This document shows, piece by piece, positions 17,798 to 27,740 of a stretch of 64,000 nt of DNA. Position numbers and translations under genes: made by a program. The stretch lies in NCBI RefSeq assembly GCF_002770725.1, contig NZ_NQVN01000017.1:1-64000 (forward strand). Reading direction: 5' to 3'. Within the stretch, counting starts at the first letter, position 1; each line of letters opens with the position of its first letter. The notes beneath the pieces are model-generated. The model was not told the DNA's origin and made no database searches. It saw only the letters and a list, made by a program, of their open reading frames with translations. Origin of the DNA: Pleomorphomonas carboxyditropha. Lineage in GTDB: Bacteria > Pseudomonadota > Alphaproteobacteria > Rhizobiales > Pleomorphomonadaceae.

Positions 17798-18889
17798 GTG
17801 ACCGTTTCCGAAACCATCAAGCCCCGCATTGCCGTGCTGTTCGGCGGCCGATCCGCCGAGCACGAGGTGTCGGTGATGTCGGCCGAAAACGTCATGCGGG
17901 CGATCGACCCCGTGCGCTACGAAGCCGTTCCGATCTATATCGACCGGCAGGGCGCCTGGCGGCTGAGCTCCTTCGACGGCGGCAGACTCGCCCGGCCGGA
18001 GGCCGGCGCGCGGCTGACGCTGGTTCCGGGCGGCGGCGGCCGGCTGGTCGCTCTGCCCGACGCCGGGGCCGCCTACGATCTGCCGTCCGTCGACCTGATG
18101 TTCCCGGTGCTGCACGGCCAGAACGGCGAGGACGGCTCGCTGCAGGGGGTGGCCCGCGCGGCGCGGCTGCCGCTCGTCGGCTGCGACATTCTCGGGTCGG
18201 CGACCACGCTCGACAAGGACGTCGCCAAGCGCCTTCTCAGGGAAGCGGGGCTGCCGGTCGCCCGCTGGGTGGCGATCCGCCGCGATGCCGTTCCCGCCTT
18301 CGACGGGCTCGCGCGCCATCTGGGATTGCCGCTGTTCGTCAAGCCGGCGTCGCAAGGCTCTTCGGTCGGCGTCAGCAAGGTGTCGACCGAAGCGGAATTC
18401 CAGGCGGCGCTGGCCGAAGGGTTCAAGTACGACCGCAAGCTTCTGGCCGAAGAGTTCGTCGGCGGGCGCGAGATAGAATGCGCCGTGCTGGAGGATGCCG
18501 ACGGCGTGCTGTCGGTCTCCCGGCCGGGCGAGATCGTGCCGGCGGCGCGGCATGGGTTCTACAGCTACGACGCCAAGTATATCGATGCCGGCGGCGCCGA
18601 GCTGAAGGTTCCGGCCGACCTGCCGGCCGACCTCGAACGGACGCTTCGCGATACCGCCGGCGCCGCGTTCCGGGCAACCGGCTGCGATGGCTGGACCCGG
18701 GTGGATTTCTTCGTGGCCGCCGATGGCCGCTTTCTCGTCAACGAGCTCAACACCATACCCGGCTGTACCGACATCAGCATGTATCCGCTGGCCATGGCGG
18801 CGAGCGGCGTGCCCATGCGCGACGTCGTCGATCGTCTCGTGCGGCAGGCGCTTGCCCGCCACGCCGCCGCGGACGGGCTCGGCTCATGA
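17798..18889 (+). CDS. ddl: D-alanine--D-alanine ligase (DdlA-like)
   Basis: An ATP-grasp ligase making the D-Ala-D-Ala dipeptide for peptidoglycan. The 363 residues match the longer DdlA type. Motifs: AVLFGGRSAEHEVSVMSA (N-terminal), VLHGQNGEDGSLQG, KPASQGSSVGVSKV, the omega-loop tyrosine in YSYDAKYI that fits D-Ala rather than D-lactate specificity, and NELNTIPGCTDISMYP at the active site. Start GTG 17798 has GAGAGG five bases upstream; a GTG at 17774 lacks this. Hyphomicrobiales usually carry a ddlB in the division/cell-wall cluster, so this may be a second copy. Its partner here is the C39-like protein. Confidence 0.9.
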   Translation: MTVSETIKPRIAVLFGGRSAEHEVSVMSAENVMRAIDPVRYEAVPIYIDRQGAWRLSSFDGGRLARPEAGARLTLVPGGGGRLVALPDAGAAYDLPSVDLMFPVLHGQNGEDGSLQGVARAARLPLVGCDILGSATTLDKDVAKRLLREAGLPVARWVAIRRDAVPAFDGLARHLGLPLFVKPASQGSSVGVSKVSTEAEFQAALAEGFKYDRKLLAEEFVGGREIECAVLEDADGVLSVSRPGEIVPAARHGFYSYDAKYIDAGGAELKVPADLPADLERTLRDTAGAAFRATGCDGWTRVDFFVAADGRFLVNELNTIPGCTDISMYPLAMAASGVPMRDVVDRLVRQALARHAAADGLGS

Positions 18890-18920
18890 AAAGCCGCCCG
18901 GTCCGTCGGGGCCGGGCGGC
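18889..18920 (-). terminator. Terminator of dctP (and shared with ddl)
   Basis: On the minus strand GCCGCCCGG/CCGGGCGGC is followed by TTTT. The T run overlaps the ddl stop codon, and the hairpin separates the two convergent genes. Confidence 0.7.
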
Positions 18921-18938
18921 GTATGAGACGGCGGGCGA

Positions 18939-20063
<1,125 letters not shown>

Positions 20064-20335
20064 TTATGTCCTGGCCGCCGCATGGCGCGGCGGCATCGTT
20101 GAAACGCGAAAGCGGCGCTCGCTTCCGACGGAAGGCGGAAGCGGCACGGGCAGCATTAGAAACGGAAATTTCGGCATGGCGCAATTAGTTCATGCTTCAA
20201 TCCTGCAAACTTTTCCGAAAGTTGCGTGAAATCGTCACCGGCGGCGACAGCCGTCCTCCGGGCTCAAAGATTGCTCTCCCGTTCGGCCGGCCGATCGGTT
20301 AACAAGGACAGGTTCCCAACGCTTCGGATCCGTTC

Positions 20336-21082
20336 ATGACCACTCCCGTCGTCCTCTTCACTTCCGACGCCCGCGACTTCGACGGCTACACCTGGCACTC
20401 AGCCCCCACCACCTATCTCGAGGCGGTGCTCGACGTGTCCGGCGGCCTGCCGGTGATTCTCTCGGCCTTCGGGCCGCGCCTCGATCTCGACGCCGTTCTC
20501 GACCGGGTCGACGGCGTCGTGGCGACGGGCTCGAAGACCAACGTCCACCCGTCGCACTACGGCGTGGCGGCGACCGAGGCGATGGGGCCTTACGACGAGG
20601 TGCGCGACGCCACCAGCCTGCCGCTGATCCGGCGGACCATCGAGCGCGGCATCCCGCTGCTCTGCATCTGCCGCGGCCTGCAGGAGCTCAACGTGGCGCT
20701 GGGCGGCTCGCTCGCCTCCGACGTGCAGGAGCTGCCCGGCCGCATGGACCACCGCCATCCCGACGTCGCCGACATGGACGGCAAGTTCGCCATCCGCCAC
20801 GGCGTGACGATCGCCGCCGGCGGCTGCCTCGGACGCATCGTCGAGGGCGAAATTCAGGTCAACTCGCTGCACCGGCAGGCGGTGGCCCGCCTGTCCGACC
20901 GTCTGGCCGTCGAGGCGACGGCGCCGGACGGCACCATCGAGGCGGTGTCGGTGAAGGGGGCGCCGGGCTTCACGCTGGGCGTCCAGTGGCATCCCGAATA
21001 TTGGGGAGCGGCCGACGGTCCGTCGAAGGCCATTCTCGAGGCGTTCGGCGCGGCGATCGCCGCCGAGGCGGCCCGCCGCTAA
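20336..21082 (+). CDS. Class I glutamine amidotransferase-like / gamma-glutamyl hydrolase (peptidase C26)
   Basis: A 248-residue enzyme of the C26 family that includes gamma-glutamyl-gamma-aminobutyrate hydrolase (PuuD). The catalytic triad is visible: Cys in PLLCICRGLQELNVALGG, and His and Glu in GVQWHPEYW. The N-terminus PVVLFTSDARDFDG and VVATGSKTNVHPSHYG fit PuuD-like proteins. The substrate could be a gamma-glutamylated polyamine or amine; the neighbouring decarboxylase makes this plausible, but no puuABC genes are present. It converges on the Ni/Co exporter gene with a four-base gap. Confidence 0.85.
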   Translation: MTTPVVLFTSDARDFDGYTWHSAPTTYLEAVLDVSGGLPVILSAFGPRLDLDAVLDRVDGVVATGSKTNVHPSHYGVAATEAMGPYDEVRDATSLPLIRRTIERGIPLLCICRGLQELNVALGGSLASDVQELPGRMDHRHPDVADMDGKFAIRHGVTIAAGGCLGRIVEGEIQVNSLHRQAVARLSDRLAVEATAPDGTIEAVSVKGAPGFTLGVQWHPEYWGAADGPSKAILEAFGAAIAAEAARR

Positions 21083-21085
21083 TCC

Positions 21086-22150
21086 TCAGCCCCAGAGCGA
21101 GGCGCCGAGCATCAACAGGCCGAACAGCAGCACGACGACCGCCGCGCCCGCCTCGATGACGGCGTGCAGGCGGTAGGCGGTGTCGCCGCCGCCGGTGGCG
21201 GCGAGGCGGACGGCGAGGCCGCGCGTGGTGACGGCGGCGAGCGTCAGCACGGCGACGGTGAGGCCGGTGCCGAGCGCCATGGCGAAGGCCGAGGCGATGC
21301 CGGCGGCGAACAGGCCCTGGCTCAGGGCGAATACCAGCACGATCAGCGCGCCGGTGCAGGGGCGGAGGCCGACGGCGACCACCGCCGACCACGCCTTCTT
21401 CCAGTCGAGGCGGCCGGCGGCGACCTCCGGCGACGGCGCGTGCAGATGGCCGCAGCCGTCGTCATGGATATGGCGGGCCGGCTTCAGCCCGAGCCGCTGA
21501 TGGTCGTGGCCGCAATCGTCGTGGGAGAGGGCGGTGGAAAAGCTCGCCGTCATCACCGCCGGAGCGCCGCCCACGGTCACGGCGACGGGGGCATAGCGCT
21601 CGGCGAGCCAGTCGCCGACCGGACGGACGATCTTGCGCCAGACCAGCCAGAGGCCGAGCAGGACGATCAGCGCGAAGGATCCGGTCTCCAGCGCCGCCGC
21701 CGCCCGCGTCATGGCGATGGAGGTGGCGCCGAGCAGCACGGCGGCGACCACCACCATGACGACGGCCGTCACCGCCTGGGCCAGCGCCGAGACGAGGGCG
21801 AGGAGGGCGCCGTTGCGGGCCGTCTCGCGATTGGCCAGCACATAGGTGGAGATGACGGCCTTGCCGTGGCCGGGGCCGACGGCGTGCAGCACGCCATAGA
21901 GGAAGGAGAGCGCCATCAGCCACAGGCCGGCGCTGCCGTTCGCCTTCATGGCCGACAGCGTTGCCGTGAGGTCGCGATAGAACCCGGCCTGCCAGCCGGC
22001 GATCAGCCGAAAGAGCCCGGGAAGGAAGCCGCCGCCGGTGGCGGCCGGCTCCGGCAGGCCGACGCCGAACGGGCCCGTCCCGGCGAGGGCCGGCATGGCG
22101 GCGAGAAGGAGCACGGCGGCGAGGCCGAGACGGCGGGCGTTCAGGGACAT
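21086..22150 (-). CDS. Nickel/cobalt transporter, NicO/RcnA family
   Basis: A 354-residue membrane protein with an N-terminal signal-like segment and about six helices. Family motifs: YGVLHAVGPGHGKAVISTYVL with its HxxGPGHG metal site, and GLRPCTGALIVLVFALSQG. A His/Asp/Cys-rich cytoplasmic or periplasmic loop (CGHDHQ...HIHDDGCGHLH) separates the two halves and probably binds metal. Members export or import Ni2+/Co2+. It overlaps the upstream DUF1007 gene by ten bases, so the two are translationally coupled, a standard pairing for this subgroup. No RcnR-type repressor is adjacent; a LysR gene lies upstream. Confidence 0.87.
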   Translation of the reverse strand: MSLNARRLGLAAVLLLAAMPALAGTGPFGVGLPEPAATGGGFLPGLFRLIAGWQAGFYRDLTATLSAMKANGSAGLWLMALSFLYGVLHAVGPGHGKAVISTYVLANRETARNGALLALVSALAQAVTAVVMVVVAAVLLGATSIAMTRAAAALETGSFALIVLLGLWLVWRKIVRPVGDWLAERYAPVAVTVGGAPAVMTASFSTALSHDDCGHDHQRLGLKPARHIHDDGCGHLHAPSPEVAAGRLDWKKAWSAVVAVGLRPCTGALIVLVFALSQGLFAAGIASAFAMALGTGLTVAVLTLAAVTTRGLAVRLAATGGGDTAYRLHAVIEAGAAVVVLLFGLLMLGASLWG

Positions 22151-22815
22151 GCGATATCGGCCCCGTTGGTCTGATCGTCGGCCAGAAGCTGCAACGCGGG
22201 CGGCAGGTTGCGCTGGTCGGCCGGCACGGCGGCCAGCGCGGCGGCGGCGGCCGGGTCCATGTCGGGCGGCCGGAACGCCTTGGCGGCGCAGGCGGCGGGG
22301 GCGCCGTCGAGCACGATCGGGCCATCCTTGTCGTCGATCATGCGGAAGGCGACGAAGAAGGTCGGATCGTAGATCTCCAGCCGGATCTTGCCGGCGGCCT
22401 TCACCGGCGCCTTGGTCGGCAGGGTGAAGAACAGGATGAGGTGGCCGCCGTCGTCCTGCAGCCAGTATTCGGTGGGCTTGTCGAAGTCGATGTCCTCGCC
22501 GCCGGCCCCGGTGATGAACGTGAAGTAGGCGTAGTCCTTCAGCGATTCGACGTTGATGTCGGCGAGCGGCTTCAGTTCGTCGGTGCTGAGCTTGCCGTCG
22601 CCGTTGGTGTCGAGGCCCTGGCTGGCAAAGGCCGAATAGGCGTCGTCGAAGCGCCAGATGTTGCGGACGGCGGTGATTTCGCCCTTGCCGTCGAACACCA
22701 ACTCGGCCTTGGCGTCCACCCAGACATGCGGGTGGGCAAGGACGGGCGCGGCCGCACCGAAGGCGCCGACGAGCATGGCGGCGAAAAAGATCGTCCTCTT
22801 GGTCAACAGCGTCAC
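22141..22815 (-). CDS. DUF1007 family periplasmic protein
   Basis: A 224-residue exported protein: signal peptide TIFFAAMLVGAFGAAAPVLA, then the mature N-terminus HPHVWVDAKAEL typical of DUF1007. An EF-hand-like loop DTNGDGKLSTDE lies in the first third, consistent with divalent-metal or calcium binding. These proteins accompany NicO/RcnA transporters and may act as periplasmic metal carriers. The start is uncertain; GTG 22815 gives a normal signal peptide, whereas the longest frame (to 22929) adds an implausible arginine-rich stretch. Its 3' end overlaps the transporter gene by ten bases. Confidence 0.82.
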   Translation of the reverse strand: MTLLTKRTIFFAAMLVGAFGAAAPVLAHPHVWVDAKAELVFDGKGEITAVRNIWRFDDAYSAFASQGLDTNGDGKLSTDELKPLADINVESLKDYAYFTFITGAGGEDIDFDKPTEYWLQDDGGHLILFFTLPTKAPVKAAGKIRLEIYDPTFFVAFRMIDDKDGPIVLDGAPAACAAKAFRPPDMDPAAAAALAAVPADQRNLPPALQLLADDQTNGADIACP

Positions 22816-22877
22816 CCCGTGGCGGCGGCGGTCAGCGCCTCCGGCGACACATCGCTGCCAAACAAGGCGGCACGATG

Positions 22878-23822
22878 TCAATGCGGCTCGGCCGTCTCCG
22901 CCGCCGGGCTGGTCGGGCCGGTGCCGCATTCGTCGCCGTTCTTCTGGAACCAGTCGGCCATGAAGTCGACGAAGGCGCGGATCTTGGCGGAGAGGTGCCG
23001 GCGGTGCGGGTAGACGACGTAGATGCTGGCCGCGCCCAGCTCGAAGTCGGGCAGCACGATCCTGAGCCGGCCGGCGGCGACATCGTCCTCCACCATCTTG
23101 TAGGGCACCGAGCCGAAGCCGAGGCCGGCCAGCACGGCGAGGCGCACCGCCGACGGCGAGTTCACCTCGACGCGGCCGGACACCGGCACCGTCTGCCGGG
23201 TGCCGTTGACCAGGTAGCGCCAGTTGAAGCGGTTGCGGAGATTGGAATCGATGATGCAGGGAAGCCGCGTCAGGTCGTCGGGCGTGTCCGGCAGGCCGTG
23301 CACGGCGGCGACGTCGGGGCGGACGACGGTGGCGAAACGATAGTCGGCAAGCTTGCGGGCGATCAGGCTCGAATCGGAGAGCTCGCTGACGCGGATGGCG
23401 CAGTCGAAGCCCTCGTCGATCAGGTCGACGAAGCGGTCGTCGAGCCGGAGGTCGAGGCGGATGGCGGGATTGGCCGCCACGAAATCCATGATCGCCTTGC
23501 CGAGCATCGAATCGCCGAAAGTGCGCGGGGCGGCGACGCGCAACAGGCCGGTGGGCTCGCCGTGGCGTTCGCGCACCATGTCCTGAAGATCGTCGACCCT
23601 TTGAAGGATTTCACCGGCATCGCGGAAATAGGCCTGTCCCAGTTCGGTGAGCGCCAGGCGCCGCGTCGTGCGATTCATCAGGCGGGCGCCCAACTCGTCC
23701 TCGAGTTCCTTGACGTATTTGGAGATCAGGGCCTTCGACCGGCCGAGCTTTCGTGCGGCCGCGGAGAATCCGCCCGCTTCGACGACCTCCACGAAAGTAC
23801 GCATGCGAGTGAATGTATCCAT
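22878..23822 (-). CDS. LysR-family transcriptional regulator
   Basis: A 314-residue regulator with the LysR helix-turn-helix near the N-terminus (MRTFVEVVEAGGFSAAARKLGRSKALISKYVKELEDELG) and a type 2 periplasmic-binding-like effector domain from about residue 90 (GLLRVAAPRTFGDSMLGKAIMDF). The effector is unknown. The 62 bases to the DUF1007 gene on the same strand leave room for cotranscription. No divergent gene lies immediately upstream; instead the long decarboxylase leader region begins there. Confidence 0.88.
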   Translation of the reverse strand: MDTFTRMRTFVEVVEAGGFSAAARKLGRSKALISKYVKELEDELGARLMNRTTRRLALTELGQAYFRDAGEILQRVDDLQDMVRERHGEPTGLLRVAAPRTFGDSMLGKAIMDFVAANPAIRLDLRLDDRFVDLIDEGFDCAIRVSELSDSSLIARKLADYRFATVVRPDVAAVHGLPDTPDDLTRLPCIIDSNLRNRFNWRYLVNGTRQTVPVSGRVEVNSPSAVRLAVLAGLGFGSVPYKMVEDDVAAGRLRIVLPDFELGAASIYVVYPHRRHLSAKIRAFVDFMADWFQKNGDECGTGPTSPAAETAEPH

Positions 23823-24229
23823 TGTCCGCCGCCAGTTTGAGGACGCTCCGGTCTTTCGGCGATATCCTGCAAGCGATTCCGTGGCCTCCGGAACGCCCGC
23901 AAGATGGCGAAAGCGCTTTAGGACCGACCATGTGGCAGCCCTGCAATCGGCCTACCGGCAGTCGCGCCCATTAACTCTAATGACCTGAATCCAATCAGTT
24001 CCGTCAATATGAAAAATAAGGTCTCCATCGCAGAATCATGCGATTTTCTGCTGATTTACGTATAGTTTCCCGTGAGTGGACAATCGAATTCTTCCCGTTG
24101 AACTACTGCCGCTTCGGCAGCGTCGTTTGGACTTGGCATCGGGCGAGGCGAGGAGCGCCGCGCCTCCCTCCGGCGGAGGTGTCGCAGCGGGGGCACACCG
24201 CATGAAATTGTCGTCACAAACGGATTTTC
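23823..24229. other. Intergenic region between lysR and the decarboxylase leader
   Basis: Non-coding as far as can be seen. It holds an imperfect dyad (GCAGAATC...GATTTTCTGC, 24030-24051) that could be an operator for the LysR regulator or part of a promoter, and a simple hairpin CTGCCG-CTT-CGGCAG at 24106-24120 without a T run. The composition around 23970-24070 is AT-rich relative to its surroundings, consistent with promoters. Confidence 0.35.
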
Positions 24230-24700
24230 GGGCTGGAAGGTCTTGCGGAAGGGGGCGACGCAGAGTACATGCGTCCTTGCCCAATTTCGCACGTGCCTGT
24301 GGTTGCGTGCCGGTTTCGCTAGGGCCGCTAACGGCGGTTCCGGCGAGGGCAAACCGGTGACCGGAGTTAAACCGGGTCTAAGCCGCTTCTCAAGCGGCGG
24401 ACGCGACTTAAAGCAACGACGTAGAGGGCTTTTTTGGTCTCTGCCGGCGCTCCAAACGCCGACGTTACTGAAGAGGCACTACTTCCTTGCCGGACGTGCG
24501 GACTGGAGTCATCCGTCCAATCAAAGGCTGCACGACCAAAGGTTCCGCTCGCACGGCGCATCTTCGCCGGGCGCTCTGAGTCTCAGGTCGTAACCGACAT
24601 CCACCGCCCGCCGGCAACGGCAGGCGACGAGGATGCATTCGCTCGCGCGTGCCGGGTCCACACCGGTCGCGGAGAGAGGCTGCTCATCCTCAGAATACAG
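24230..24700 (+). ncRNA. Structured leader RNA of the decarboxylase gene (candidate speF motif)
   Basis: Almost 500 bases without a full-length gene precede the ornithine/lysine decarboxylase. Visible hairpins include GCCGCTT-CTC-AAGCGGC (24382-24398), CGGCG/CGCCG (24445-24461) and GGAC/GTCC around an inner GACT/AGTC (24492-24518); a six-T run lies at 24430-24435. A conserved leader called the speF motif is known upstream of such decarboxylase genes in alphaproteobacteria, so position and character fit, but I could not align it to the family. It may sense ornithine or polyamines. The ends are approximate. Confidence 0.5.
24269..24322 (+). CDS. Possible 17-residue leader peptide
   Basis: The frame ATG to TAG encodes MRPCPISHVPVVACRFR inside the decarboxylase leader, just before the region of strongest hairpins. 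Purine-rich GGAAGGGGG and AGAG lie upstream, but the spacing is not ideal. In E. coli the unrelated speFL peptide controls speF through ornithine-dependent stalling, which makes a leader peptide plausible here. It could equally be a chance frame in structured RNA. Confidence 0.35.
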   Translation: MRPCPISHVPVVACRFR

Positions 24701-24727
24701 TGTTTGGACGACGGAGTTCCCTGGGCC

Positions 24728-25873
24728 ATGACCGCGCGCATCCTCGATTTCCTTGCCAGCCGACGACCCGAAGGCCCCTGCCTCGTGGTCGACCTCGATG
24801 TCGTCCGCGACAACTTCAACGCCTTCCGCCACGCCTTGCCCGACACCCGCATCTACTACGCGGTGAAGGCCAATCCGGCGCCGGAGGTGCTGCAGCTGCT
24901 CGCCGACCTCGGCTCGTCCTTCGACTGCGCCTCGATCCCGGAGATCGAGATGGTGCTGGCCACCGGCGCCACCGCCGACCGCATCTCCTTCGGCAACACC
25001 ATCAAGAAGGAGCGCGACATCGCCCGCGCCCTGGAGCTGGGCGTCAACCTGTTCGCCGTCGACTGCGAGGCCGAGGTGGACAAGGTGGCCCACCAGGCCG
25101 AGGCGACCGGCCAGCGCCGCGCCAAGGTGTTCTGCCGCATCCTCTGCGACGGCGCCGGCGCCGAGTGGCCGCTCAGCCGCAAGTTCGGTTGCGACCCGTC
25201 GATGGCCGCCGAGGTGCTGGAGCACGCCCATCGCGCCGGCCTCACCGCCTACGGCATCTCCTTCCACGTCGGTTCGCAGCAGGGCAATGTCGAGGCCTGG
25301 GACGGCGCGCTGTCGTCGGCCGCCGCCATCTTCGGCGAGCTGGCCGAGCGCGGCATCCAGCTCAGGATGGTCAACCTCGGCGGCGGCTTCCCGACCCGTT
25401 ATCTGAAGGACGTGCCGGCGACGGAGGCCTACGGCCGCTCGATCGACGAGGCGGTGCGCCGCCACTTCGGCAACCACGTGCCGGAGACGATCATCGAGCC
25501 GGGCCGCGGCATGGTCGGCGGCGCCGGCATGATCAAGGCGGAAGTGGTGCTGATCTCCAAGAAGCATCGCGACGACGCGCAGCGCTGGGTCTACCTCGAC
25601 ATCGGCAAGTTCGGCGGCCTCGCCGAGACGATGGAAGAGGCGATCCGCTATCCGATCCGCACCCGCCACGACGGCGGCGCCACGGCGCCCTGCGTGCTGG
25701 CCGGCCCGACCTGCGACAGCGCCGACGTGCTCTACGAGAAGACGCCCTACGAGCTGCCGATCAGCCTGGAGATCGGCGACGAGGTGCTGATCGAAGGCAC
25801 CGGCGCCTACACCACGACCTATTCGGCGGTGGCCTTCAACGGCTTCTCGCCGCTCAAGTCCTACGTGATCTGA
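24728..25873 (+). CDS. Ornithine/lysine decarboxylase, fold type III (PLP-dependent)
   Basis: A 381-residue alanine-racemase-fold decarboxylase making putrescine (and/or cadaverine). The PLP lysine is in YYAVKANPAPEVL, and other active-site blocks are ISFHVGSQQ, NLGGGFPTRY, EPGRGMVGGAG and the C-terminal CVLAGPTCDSADVLYEK, whose cysteine and aspartate contribute across the dimer, with TGAYTTTYS after it. The ATG at 24728 begins just ahead of the catalytic domain; the open frame extends upstream but reads through the structured leader, so that extension is rejected. A GNAT acetyltransferase follows 84 bases later. Together with hss it supplies homospermidine synthesis. Confidence 0.92.
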   Translation: MTARILDFLASRRPEGPCLVVDLDVVRDNFNAFRHALPDTRIYYAVKANPAPEVLQLLADLGSSFDCASIPEIEMVLATGATADRISFGNTIKKERDIARALELGVNLFAVDCEAEVDKVAHQAEATGQRRAKVFCRILCDGAGAEWPLSRKFGCDPSMAAEVLEHAHRAGLTAYGISFHVGSQQGNVEAWDGALSSAAAIFGELAERGIQLRMVNLGGGFPTRYLKDVPATEAYGRSIDEAVRRHFGNHVPETIIEPGRGMVGGAGMIKAEVVLISKKHRDDAQRWVYLDIGKFGGLAETMEEAIRYPIRTRHDGGATAPCVLAGPTCDSADVLYEKTPYELPISLEIGDEVLIEGTGAYTTTYSAVAFNGFSPLKSYVI

Positions 25874-25957
25874 TCCCGCTCCGGGCGGCCAGCCTCCGAC
25901 CGGTTCCTTTGTGACTTCATCGCCCCGCCGGCAGCGGCGGGGGACGGGGTTGCCTCG

Positions 25958-26488
25958 ATGATCGCCTACATGAACGAACAGACGGGTGACGTTTTCGCCC
26001 GCGAGATGCTGCTCGACCGCGCCTTCGGGCCGGCCCGCTTCCGCAAATCCTCGGAGAAGATCCGCTCGGGGCGTCTTCCCGCCGAGGGGCTGGCGCTCGT
26101 TGCCCGGGACGGCGACCGTCTCGTCGGCAGCGTGCGCCTGTGGGACGCGGCGGCCGACGGCAGCGGCACGCCGCTGTTGCTGCTCGGTCCGCTCGCCGTC
26201 GAGGACGACTGCCGCGGCGCCGGCATCGGCGCCGCGCTGATGCGGCTCGCCGTCGAGCGGGCGCGGGCACTCGGCCACGGCGCCGTCGTGCTGGTGGGCG
26301 ACGAGCCCTACTACCGGCGCTTCGGCTTCTCGACCGACGGCATGGAGCGGCTTGCCATGCCCGGTCCCTTCGAGCCGGCCCGTTTCCTGGGGCTGGAGCT
26401 CGTCGCCGGTGCGCTCGGCGGCGCCGAGGGCGTGCTCCGGCCGGCCGGCCGCCTCGTTCCGGCGGAGCCCGCGACCGTCGCCGCCTGA
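25958..26488 (+). CDS. GNAT family N-acetyltransferase
   Basis: A 176-residue acetyl-CoA-dependent acetyltransferase of the YhbS-like group. The acetyl-CoA loop is recognisable in LAVEDDCRGAGIGAALMRLAVERARALG, followed by VVLVGDEPYYRRFGFS, the characteristic C-terminal block. The substrate is unknown. It lies downstream of the decarboxylase on the same strand, a pairing often seen in Hyphomicrobiales, so a polyamine or amino-acid substrate is possible. GGGGACGGGG precedes the ATG. Confidence 0.85.
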   Translation: MIAYMNEQTGDVFAREMLLDRAFGPARFRKSSEKIRSGRLPAEGLALVARDGDRLVGSVRLWDAAADGSGTPLLLLGPLAVEDDCRGAGIGAALMRLAVERARALGHGAVVLVGDEPYYRRFGFSTDGMERLAMPGPFEPARFLGLELVAGALGGAEGVLRPAGRLVPAEPATVAA

Positions 26489-26522
26489 TTCGGCGGTCGC
26501 CAATGGCGATTGCTTTTTTTCT

Positions 26523-26647
26523 GCCTCGGGCGCCGGCGGGCCTCCGGCCCCTGGCTTCCGCTCCGCTTTACGTCTTTCGGGGCTTCGTCCCGAAAGACTC
26601 GCTTCGCGCGGCGCCGCTTGGCGCCGGAAGCCGCTCCGCGGCTTCGC
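26523..26647 (+). repeat. Compound-hairpin dispersed repeat, copy 3
   Basis: The same architecture as 9063-9190. The central stem GTCTTTCGGG/CCCGAAAGAC (26572-26598) closes the identical GCTTCGT loop, but several of its base pairs differ from copy 1 in both arms, so pairing is preserved. It is followed by GCGCC-GCTT-GGCGC and GAAGCCGC-TCC-GCGGCTTC. It lies 35 bases after the GNAT stop, again directly downstream of a gene. Confidence 0.8.
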
Positions 26648-26730
26648 GCATGTGACGGTGGGGCCGGCGCGGCATTTGAAATCCTCTCCGGAAGTGCTTA
26701 GATTTCATGGGCATTTCCGGGGAGGCTCAG

Positions 26731-27726
26731 ATGGATGTGTTTTTGAGTGGCGGCGACATCGCCATCATCGCGCTGGTGCTGTTCGCCATCATCGTCGTGT
26801 TCGCCGGCATCAAGCAGGTGCCGCAGGGCTATAACTGGACCGTCGAGCGCTTCGGCCGCTACACGCGCACGCTCCAGCCCGGCCTCAACCTGATCGTTCC
26901 GTTCTTCGACCGCGTCGGCGCCAAGCTCAACCGCATGGAGCAGGTGCTGGACGTGCCGAGCCAAGAGGTGATCACCCGCGACAACGCCACCTGCACCGTC
27001 GACGGCGTCGCCTTCTACCAGGTGCTCGACGCGGCGCGCGCCGCCTATGAAGTGTCCAACCTCAAGAGCGCCATCCTCAACATCACCATGACCAACATCC
27101 GCACGGTGATGGGCTCGATGGACCTCGACAACCTCCTCTCCAACCGCGACGAGATCAATGCCCGCCTGCTGCACGTGGTCGACGCGGCGACCGAGGCCTG
27201 GGGCGTCAAGATCACCCGCGTCGAGATCAAGGACATCAATCCGCCGGCCGACCTCGTCGCCTCGATGGCCCGGCAGATGAAGGCGGAGCGCGAGAAGCGC
27301 GCCCAGATCCTCGAGGCCGAGGGCCTGCGCCAGTCGGCCATCCTGAAGGCCGAGGGCGAGAAGCAGGCGCAGGTGCTGCAGGCCGAGGGCCGGCGCGAGG
27401 CCGCCTTCCGCGACGCCGAGGCGCGCGAACGCCTCGCCGAGGCCGAGGCCAAGGCGACGGCGCTGGTGTCCGAGGCGGTGTCGAACGGCGACGTGCAGGC
27501 GCTCAACTACTTCATCGCCGACAAGTATACGCAGGCGCTCGGTCAGTTCGCCCATTCGCCCAACCAGAAGATCCTGATGCTGCCGGTCGAGGCGTCGGCG
27601 CTGATCGGCTCGCTGGGCGGCATCGCCGAACTGGCCCGCTCCGCCTTCGCCGATGACGGTTCGCGGGGCGGCCCGACCGACGCTTCGCCGCGCCGGCGCG
27701 GCGTCGTGCCGCCGGTCGGCGGCTGA
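26731..27726 (+). CDS. SPFH/Band 7 (stomatin-like, QmcA-type) membrane protein
   Basis: A 331-residue protein with one N-terminal membrane helix ([21 protein letters not shown]), an SPFH domain starting [24 protein letters not shown], and a long alpha-helical coiled coil ([37 protein letters not shown]). Such proteins form ring-like assemblies in membrane microdomains and often influence membrane proteases; an ftsH gene lies about 20 kb away. The ATG at 26731 has GGGGAGG six bases upstream. The nfeD gene follows after 14 bases, the classic SPFH/NfeD pair. Confidence 0.92.
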   Translation: MDVFLSGGDIAIIALVLFAIIVVFAGIKQVPQGYNWTVERFGRYTRTLQPGLNLIVPFFDRVGAKLNRMEQVLDVPSQEVITRDNATCTVDGVAFYQVLDAARAAYEVSNLKSAILNITMTNIRTVMGSMDLDNLLSNRDEINARLLHVVDAATEAWGVKITRVEIKDINPPADLVASMARQMKAEREKRAQILEAEGLRQSAILKAEGEKQAQVLQAEGRREAAFRDAEARERLAEAEAKATALVSEAVSNGDVQALNYFIADKYTQALGQFAHSPNQKILMLPVEASALIGSLGGIAELARSAFADDGSRGGPTDASPRRRGVVPPVGG

Positions 27727-27740
27727 GGGGAAGGGCCATC

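Noticed and set aside
24434-24727. N-terminal extension of the decarboxylase
   Set aside because: The extra 98 codons overlap hairpins of the leader and have no similarity in kind to the enzyme family.
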